64,000 nt of DNA, from assembly GCF_002776695.1 (NCBI RefSeq), contig NZ_LFJC01000003.1, forward strand, positions 7,552,638 to 7,616,637, in the 5' to 3' direction. Source of the stretch: Bradyrhizobium nitroreducens. GTDB lineage: Bacteria; Pseudomonadota; Alphaproteobacteria; Rhizobiales; Xanthobacteraceae. Shown piece after piece: positions 59,545 through 64,000 of this stretch (the stretch's first letter is position 1; each line of letters opens with the position of its first letter). The notes under the pieces are model-generated. The model saw nothing but the letters and a program-made list of their open reading frames with translations. It did no database searches and was not told the DNA's origin. The translations under genes were made by a program, and so were the position numbers.

Positions 59545-60741
59545 TCACTTCGCCACCACCTCCGGCACCTTGCCGGCCGGCGGGGTGTTGCGGCTGCGCT
59601 GGGTGCGCACGATGCCGTCGATGATGGTCATGCCGATGCCGGGGAGGTCGCCGAGCTGCACGCTCTCCAGGATGTTCTTGCCGGGCGAATGCTGGGCCTT
59701 GTCCATGATGACGAAGTCGGCGGAACGGCCGACCTCGATCAGGCCGCAATCGAGCTCGCGCATCCGTGCGGTGTTGCCGGTGGCGAGACAGAACGCGATC
59801 TCGGCCGGCAGCTCGCCGAGCGAGGACAGCATCGAGACCATGCGCAGGATGCCGAGCGGCTGCACGCCGGAGCCGGCGGGGGCGTCGGTGCCGAGGATGA
59901 CGCGGTGCAGGTCGCCCATCTCGCGCGCTGTGCGCAGGGTGAACAGTGCCGAGCGCTCGTTGCCGTTGTGCACCAGCTCGAGGCCGCGCTTGCAGCCCTC
60001 GCAAATGCAGCGGATCTGGTCGTCGGGCAGGGCGGTGTGGCCGCCGTTGATGTGACCGACCACGTCGGTGTCGGCCTCCAGCACCACGTCCTTGTCGATC
60101 AGGCCGGAGCCGGGGATCGAGGGGCCGCCGGTGTGGATCGTGCTCTGGATGCCGTATTTGCGCGCCCAGCCGACCATCTTGCGTGCGGTCGGACCGTCCT
60201 TGACACCGCCGAGGCCGACCTCGCCGAGCAGCTTGACGCCGTTGGCGGCCATCTCCTTGAAGTCTTCCTCGACCATTTCGCATTCGATCACCGGCGCGCC
60301 GGCATGAACCTTCACGCCGCCGGGACGCAGGGTCCAGAATGCGCGCTGGGCGAATACGGCCATCGCCTTCAGGCCGACGACGTCGCGGGGGCGGCCGGGC
60401 ATGTGCACTTCGCCCGCGGAGATCATGGTGGTGACGCCGCCATGGAGATAGCTGTCGATCCAGTTGATCTGGTTCTGGCGCGGTGTCCAGTCGCCCGCGA
60501 CGGGGTGGACATGGCTGTCGATCAGGCCCGGCGCCACCGTGGTGCCCTGGGCGTCGACGATGGTGGTCGCGCCTTCGATGTCGACGTCCTTGAAGCGGCC
60601 GATCGCGGTGATCTTGCCGTTCTCGGCGACGATGGTGTCGCCGTCCAGGATCGGCTTTTCCAGGGCGCCGGACAGGATCAGGCCGATATTCCGGATCACG
60701 AGCTTCGAGGGTCCGGTGGCCTGGGGTGCGTCATGCGCCAT
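59545..60741 (-). CDS. ena: enamidase-like amidohydrolase
   Basis: A 398-residue metal-dependent amidohydrolase resembling enamidase of E. barkeri, which hydrolyses 1,4,5,6-tetrahydro-6-oxonicotinate to 2-formylglutarate and ammonia. Metal-binding positions visible are His77 and His79 (DSHVHP), Glu174 (LGEVG), His203 (IHTGG), His230 (GHINGGH) and Asp286 (GTDAP). The ribosome site GGAG stands eight bases before ATG. It is divergent from the ferredoxin reductase gene, and operator D lies between. Other imidase or dihydropyrimidinase-like substrates are possible, but context favours this one. Confidence 0.8.
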   Translation of the reverse strand: MAHDAPQATGPSKLVIRNIGLILSGALEKPILDGDTIVAENGKITAIGRFKDVDIEGATTIVDAQGTTVAPGLIDSHVHPVAGDWTPRQNQINWIDSYLHGGVTTMISAGEVHMPGRPRDVVGLKAMAVFAQRAFWTLRPGGVKVHAGAPVIECEMVEEDFKEMAANGVKLLGEVGLGGVKDGPTARKMVGWARKYGIQSTIHTGGPSIPGSGLIDKDVVLEADTDVVGHINGGHTALPDDQIRCICEGCKRGLELVHNGNERSALFTLRTAREMGDLHRVILGTDAPAGSGVQPLGILRMVSMLSSLGELPAEIAFCLATGNTARMRELDCGLIEVGRSADFVIMDKAQHSPGKNILESVQLGDLPGIGMTIIDGIVRTQRSRNTPPAGKVPEVVAK

Positions 60742-60816
60742 GGAAGGGGCTCCTTATTCCTAACTGCAACGCTGTCGATCTTGGGCAGCCTTGACCCCGG
60801 GATCAAGCAGGATTAT

Positions 60817-60834
60817 TCATTAGTGTACGAATGA
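60817..60834. promoter_or_regulatory. operator palindrome D1, between enamidase and ferredoxin reductase genes
   Basis: TCATTAGTGTACGAATGA, an 18-bp imperfect palindrome matching operators B and C position by position. It lies 76 bp upstream of the enamidase start and 65 bp upstream of fpr. Confidence 0.65.
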
Positions 60835-60848
60835 TCGTGTACAAACGA
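60835..60848. promoter_or_regulatory. operator-like site D2 adjacent to D1
   Basis: TCGTGTACAAACGA follows D1 directly. Its right arm matches the half-site GTACAAACG of operator B, the left arm is weaker. Two adjacent sites would allow cooperative binding at this divergent promoter. Confidence 0.45.
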
Positions 60849-60898
60849 CGCATAGCTGACCGCCTCGGAACCGCAAGCGAGCGACACGGAAGGGTGAG

Positions 60899-61672
60899 AT
60901 GAGCAATTTCAACCAGGAAAGCGTTTTGAGCGTCCACCATTGGACCGACACGCTGTTCTCCTTCAAGACCACCCGCAGCCCGACCTTCCGCTTCCGCAAC
61001 GGCGAATTCACCATGATCGGGCTCAAGGTCGGCGAGAAGCCGCTGCTGCGGGCCTACAGTGTCGCCAGCGCCAACTACGAGGACACCCTCGAGTTCTTCT
61101 CGATCAAGGTGCCGGACGGTCCGCTGACCTCGCGCCTTCAGCACTTGAAGGAAGGCGACGAGATCATCGTCAGCCGCAAGGCCACCGGCACGCTGGTCAT
61201 CGACAATCTGGAAGAGGGGCGCAACCTCTATTTGATCGGCACCGGGACCGGCCTTGCGCCGTTCCTGAGCGTGATCAAGGACCCCGAGACCTATGAGCGG
61301 TTCGAGAAGGTCGTGCTCCTGCACGGCTGCCGTCACGTGAAGGAGCTCGCCTATGGCGAGATGATCACCGAGCATCTGCCGAAGGACGAACTGCTCGGCG
61401 AGTACATCCAGAACCAGCTGATCTACTACCCGACCGTGACCCGCGATCCCTTCCGCAACCGCGGCCGCATCACCGACCTCATCACTTCGGGCAAGCTGTT
61501 CAGCGACATCGGCCTGCCGGTGCTGGAAGCCGCCCATGACCGCGTCATGATCTGCGGCAGCCCGGCGCTGGTGGCGGACACCCGCGTGCTGCTGGGCGAG
61601 CGCGGCTTTGTCGAGGGCAATCACGGCGAGCCGGCCCAATTCGTGGTCGAAAAGGCCTTCGCCGAACGCTAA
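60899..61672 (+). CDS. fpr: ferredoxin-NADP reductase
   Basis: A 257-residue bacterial-type FAD enzyme that moves electrons between NADPH and ferredoxin or flavodoxin. FAD-binding RAYSVAS is at residues 51-57, and the NADP-binding part begins GTGTGLAPFLSV near residue 113. The C-terminus ends AFAER, as in short bacterial FPRs. It lies opposite the enamidase gene and shares its operators. It could supply low-potential electrons to the 6-hydroxynicotinate reductase-like protein, but the family also has general redox roles. Confidence 0.9.
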   Translation: MSNFNQESVLSVHHWTDTLFSFKTTRSPTFRFRNGEFTMIGLKVGEKPLLRAYSVASANYEDTLEFFSIKVPDGPLTSRLQHLKEGDEIIVSRKATGTLVIDNLEEGRNLYLIGTGTGLAPFLSVIKDPETYERFEKVVLLHGCRHVKELAYGEMITEHLPKDELLGEYIQNQLIYYPTVTRDPFRNRGRITDLITSGKLFSDIGLPVLEAAHDRVMICGSPALVADTRVLLGERGFVEGNHGEPAQFVVEKAFAER

Positions 61673-61674
61673 GT

Positions 61675-61704
61675 CGGTCCTCTTGCGCAATAAGACCGCA
61701 TTTT
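61675..61704 (+). terminator. probable terminator after fpr
   Basis: Arms CGGTCCTCTT and AATAAGACCG pair at eight of ten positions around a GCGC loop (61675-61698), followed by CATTTTC. It starts three bases after the fpr stop. Confidence 0.45.
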
Positions 61705-61777
61705 CGCCGCCTGCCGGGCGTTGCGGCGCCGATTCGGCGCTTGATACACTGTGGGAGCGAATCAGCGGAGTTCCCAC

Positions 61778-62101
61778 ATGGTTGCGGACAGCGACAGCCA
61801 CATCGCCTGGCACCGGGTTCAGTTGAAGAAGAACCGCGCCGAGTTGAAGGCGGTGGAGACCGCGCGCTTCACGATCGGCGAAATCGCTTCGTCGAAGCGG
61901 AACGGCCAGACCCTGAAGACCATCGCGGAACTCAAGCGCAAGATCGTGCAGTCGGAGCGCGTGATCGCCGATCATGACAAGCGCACACGTCGTCCGCTCG
62001 CGACGGACCTGCAGAGCCTCAGCAACGGCAGCTGGAGCCATTGGGACGCCTACACGCAACAGCAGCGCAAGACCGGACAGCGCCCGCCGGGACGCGGCTA
62101 G
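61778..62101 (+). CDS. small basic protein of unknown function
   Basis: 107 residues, mostly helical and charged, with a probable coiled coil (KKNRAELKAVETARFTIGEI, TLKTIAELKRKIVQSERVI) and a Gln/Arg/Pro-rich tail. No domain was recognised and no membrane segment is present. The ATG at 61778 is chosen over 61751. It looks like a conserved hypothetical cytoplasmic protein. Confidence 0.6.
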   Translation: MVADSDSHIAWHRVQLKKNRAELKAVETARFTIGEIASSKRNGQTLKTIAELKRKIVQSERVIADHDKRTRRPLATDLQSLSNGSWSHWDAYTQQQRKTGQRPPGRG

Positions 62102-62208
62102 GCGGGTTTCGAGCGTCCGTTCTCGCGAGACGATAGCGGTTCCGGCCCTTGCGCGAGCCGCGCCGCGTCCCATCTGCCTGAAGCGCCACCAATCACACCG
62201 GTGATCCC

Positions 62209-63480
62209 ATGACACCGCGCCTCGATTTCACCAGCGAGGCCTTCTTTCGCGATCCGCCCAAGGCGATCGCGGCATTGCGCATGTCCGGCCCCGTGGTCGC
62301 GACGCGATTTCCTCTCGTCGGCGATGTCTGGATCACGACCACGCATGACGCGACCGCAGCGGTCCTGAAGGACAGCACGACCTTCACGCTGCGCAAGGAT
62401 GATGGCGACGTCGCCGGCTTGCGCTGGTGGATGCCGCGATACGTCAGGACCATCGCCAACAACATGCTGACGATGGACGAGCCGGACCATACCAGGCTGC
62501 GCGGCATCGTGGACGAGGCCTTTCGCCGCCGCGCGATCGTCGCGATGGAGCCTCGCATCCGCGCCATCGCCGACGAACTAGCCGGCGAGCTGTTCGTGAC
62601 CGGAAATCCGGCCGATCTCGTCCAGCGCTACGCGCGTATCCTGCCGCTCGCGGTGATCTCCGAACTGCTGGGCCTGCCACAGACCGACCGTCCGAGATTC
62701 ATCGCCTGGGCCAACGAGATGTCCTCGCTGACCAATGTCGTCAGCTTCTTCCGCCTGCTGTTCGCGTTCCGAAAGATGCGCGCCTATCTCGCGCGACAAT
62801 TGCAGATCGCGCGCGAAAGGGGCGGCGAGGGCCTGATTGCCGAATTGATCCAGGTCGAGCGCGAGGGCGGCGAGATCACGCCGGATGAGATGGTCTCGAT
62901 GGTGTTCCTGCTGCTGGCCGCCGGCTCCGAGACGACCACGCATCTCATCAGCGGGTCGGCCTACGAGCTGCTCAGAAATCCGGGCTTGCGCGATTGGCTG
63001 GAGCAGGACTGGAGCCGCGTCGGACTTGCCGTGGAGGAGTTCCTGCGCTTCGTCTCGCCGGTGCAGTTCTCCAAACCGCGCTATGTGCGGCGGGATATCG
63101 ATGTCGAGGGCGCGCGCCTCAAGAAGGGCGATCGCGTCATGGTGATGCTCGCCGCGGCCAATATGGATCCGGCGATGCATGATCGCCCTGACAGCCTCGA
63201 TCTCGAACGCAAGCCGAACCGTCACATGTCGTTCGGAACGGGAATCCATTTCTGCCTCGGCCATCAGCTCGCCCGCATCGAAGGTGCCTGCGCGCTGGAA
63301 GCGCTATTCGTGCGCTGGCCGAAACTCGGACTGGCCGTCGATCCCGCCGACGTTCACTGGCGCAAGCGACCGGGCTTGCGCGCGATCGCGATGCTTCCCG
63401 TGACGGCCGAGGGGCGGGGAACAAGGGCAACTGCGCGCAGCGAAGCGAGCATCGACCGTTCGCTGACTGTGGCGAGCTGA
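62209..63480 (+). CDS. cytochrome P450
   Basis: A soluble bacterial class I P450 of 423 residues. The I-helix oxygen-binding motif AAGSETTTH lies near 238-246, the K-helix ExxR (EFLR) near 276, and the heme loop HMSFGTGIHFCLGH carries the thiolate Cys near residue 350. The substrate is unknown. No dedicated ferredoxin gene is adjacent, though a ferredoxin reductase lies 540 bp upstream. A strong terminator follows. Confidence 0.93.
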   Translation: MTPRLDFTSEAFFRDPPKAIAALRMSGPVVATRFPLVGDVWITTTHDATAAVLKDSTTFTLRKDDGDVAGLRWWMPRYVRTIANNMLTMDEPDHTRLRGIVDEAFRRRAIVAMEPRIRAIADELAGELFVTGNPADLVQRYARILPLAVISELLGLPQTDRPRFIAWANEMSSLTNVVSFFRLLFAFRKMRAYLARQLQIARERGGEGLIAELIQVEREGGEITPDEMVSMVFLLLAAGSETTTHLISGSAYELLRNPGLRDWLEQDWSRVGLAVEEFLRFVSPVQFSKPRYVRRDIDVEGARLKKGDRVMVMLAAANMDPAMHDRPDSLDLERKPNRHMSFGTGIHFCLGHQLARIEGACALEALFVRWPKLGLAVDPADVHWRKRPGLRAIAMLPVTAEGRGTRATARSEASIDRSLTVAS

Positions 63481-63495
63481 ACACGACAGGCCTTG

Positions 63496-63526
63496 GCGGA
63501 CCGGTGTTCAGCCGGTCCGCTTTTTT
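63496..63526 (+). terminator. intrinsic terminator after the P450 gene
   Basis: A perfect 9-bp stem GCGGACCGG / CCGGTCCGC with a 7-base loop, followed by TTTTTT. It lies 15 bp after the P450 stop and overlaps the last codons of the convergent DUF763 gene. Confidence 0.85.
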
Positions 63527-64000
63527 GTTTCCGCCAGATCGCGCTCCCAGCCGAACACCGAGCGGCCGTCGAGATCGGGCGAGGCGGCGCGTTCACCCGC
63601 GATGTAGGTCTCGACGGAAGGACCGCGCGCGGTTCGCTCCAGCCGCCGCGCCTGATCGTCGAGCCGCTTCATCGCCTGCAGCTCTTCCTCGCGCCCGAGC
63701 TTTGCGTTCTGGATCGCGCCCTTCAGCACGCGGATGGTCTCGTCATAGACCTTGATCGGGACGGGGTAGGGATGCCGGTCCTTGCCGCCATGGGCGAGCG
63801 AGAATCGCGCGGGGTCCGTGAAGCGGTAGGGCGCGCCATGCACGACTTCCGCGACCATCGCCAGCGACCGCACGGTACGGGCGCCGACGCCCGGCGTCAG
63901 CAACAGCTCCGGGAAATCGACCGGGCCGCGCTCGGCTGCCGCCGCGAGCGTGCCGTGCAGGCGGCGCGCGAATACGTCCTTCGGCCTGACGTCGTGATGC
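63508..64000 (-). CDS. DUF763 family protein, 5' end outside window
   Basis: The C-terminal 163 codons of a minus-strand gene whose start lies beyond the window. Reading through 64000 gives DFPELLLTPGVGARTVRSLA and VVHGAPYRFTDPARFSLAHG, which match DUF763, a family of unknown function. A helix-hairpin-helix-like GVGARTV segment hints at nucleic acid contact. The TTG at 63903 is internal, not a start. The stop lies inside the P450 terminator stem. Confidence 0.75.
   Translation of the reverse strand, partial: HHDVRPKDVFARRLHGTLAAAAERGPVDFPELLLTPGVGARTVRSLAMVAEVVHGAPYRFTDPARFSLAHGGKDRHPYPVPIKVYDETIRVLKGAIQNAKLGREEELQAMKRLDDQARRLERTARGPSVETYIAGERAASPDLDGRSVFGWERDLAETKKRTG

Noticed and set aside
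44740..61672. Oxidative nicotinate pathway genes (NicC, NicX, NicD type) within the locus
   Set aside because: I looked for a flavin monooxygenase, a 2,5-dihydroxypyridine dioxygenase and a formamide deformylase; none is present. The two-domain VOC dioxygenase is not a NicX-type protein.
63508..63903. A complete 131-codon gene starting at 63903
   Set aside because: The first codon is an internal TTG; the frame continues to the window edge with family-like residues, so the gene is truncated by the window.
1..64000. tRNA or rRNA genes and mobile-element transposases
   Set aside because: No cloverleaf-like intergenic segment, rRNA sequence or transposase-like protein was recognised in any gap.

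Overview
The window is a GC-rich, densely coding stretch of an alphaproteobacterial chromosome. It most resembles Bradyrhizobium or a close relative in the Nitrobacteraceae. The evidence for this is the gene content (acpXL-type very-long-chain fatty acid locus, tandem kup genes, DUF2865 protein, class II DAHP synthase) and several families of intergenic palindromic repeats typical of that group. No rRNA, tRNA, CRISPR array, prophage or insertion sequence was recognised. The 3' end cuts a DUF763 gene.

Positions 1-26.2 kb are mostly housekeeping. They hold an alpha/beta hydrolase, class II DAHP synthase, diacylglycerol kinase, glutamine-dependent NAD synthase, two secreted proteins of unknown function, a tight cysS / micropeptide / GNAT / cimA run, a VOC protein, a LOG-family protein, an Atm1-type ABC exporter, psd-pssA for phosphatidylethanolamine synthesis, an RraA-like protein, plsY, a motA/motB pair without other flagellar genes, two tandem kup K+ transporters, a rhodanese, an aminotransferase and a polyamine-type binding protein.

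Positions 26.3-44.5 kb begin with a 1485-codon repeat-rich autotransporter divergent from a CadC-like regulator with a TPR region. The lipid A very-long-chain acyl locus follows, in the order acpXL, fabZ, fabF2, fabF1, lpxXL on the minus strand. In it FabF2 has no cysteine at all and looks like a chain-length-factor-type partner of FabF1. After it come a ParB-like protein, small ORFs, a P-type ATPase coupled to a 55-residue membrane peptide, an MgtC-like protein and a HerA-like ATPase.

Positions 44.7-61.7 kb are the most interesting part: a catabolic locus that appears to combine two biochemistries. An aerobic-type nicotinate hydroxylase (NicA 2x[2Fe-2S] protein and NicB molybdopterin protein fused to three c-type hemes) is divergent from a protein resembling the 6-hydroxynicotinate reductase of anaerobic nicotinate fermenters. 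That gene is followed by an ApbE-superfamily UPF0280 protein, a DUF1185 protein, a branched-chain-type ABC transporter with fused permeases, a MarR regulator, an enamidase-like amidohydrolase and a divergent ferredoxin-NADP reductase. Related palindromes built on a CRTTNGTRYACRAAYG core sit in the three key promoter regions, before the extradiol dioxygenase gene, between nicA and the reductase gene, and between the enamidase and ferredoxin reductase genes. I infer one regulon, probably read by the MarR protein. The logic is nicotinate to 6-hydroxynicotinate to 1,4,5,6-tetrahydro-6-oxonicotinate to 2-formylglutarate; later steps are not in the window.

The last 2 kb hold a small conserved-looking protein, a cytochrome P450 with a clear terminator, and the truncated DUF763 gene.
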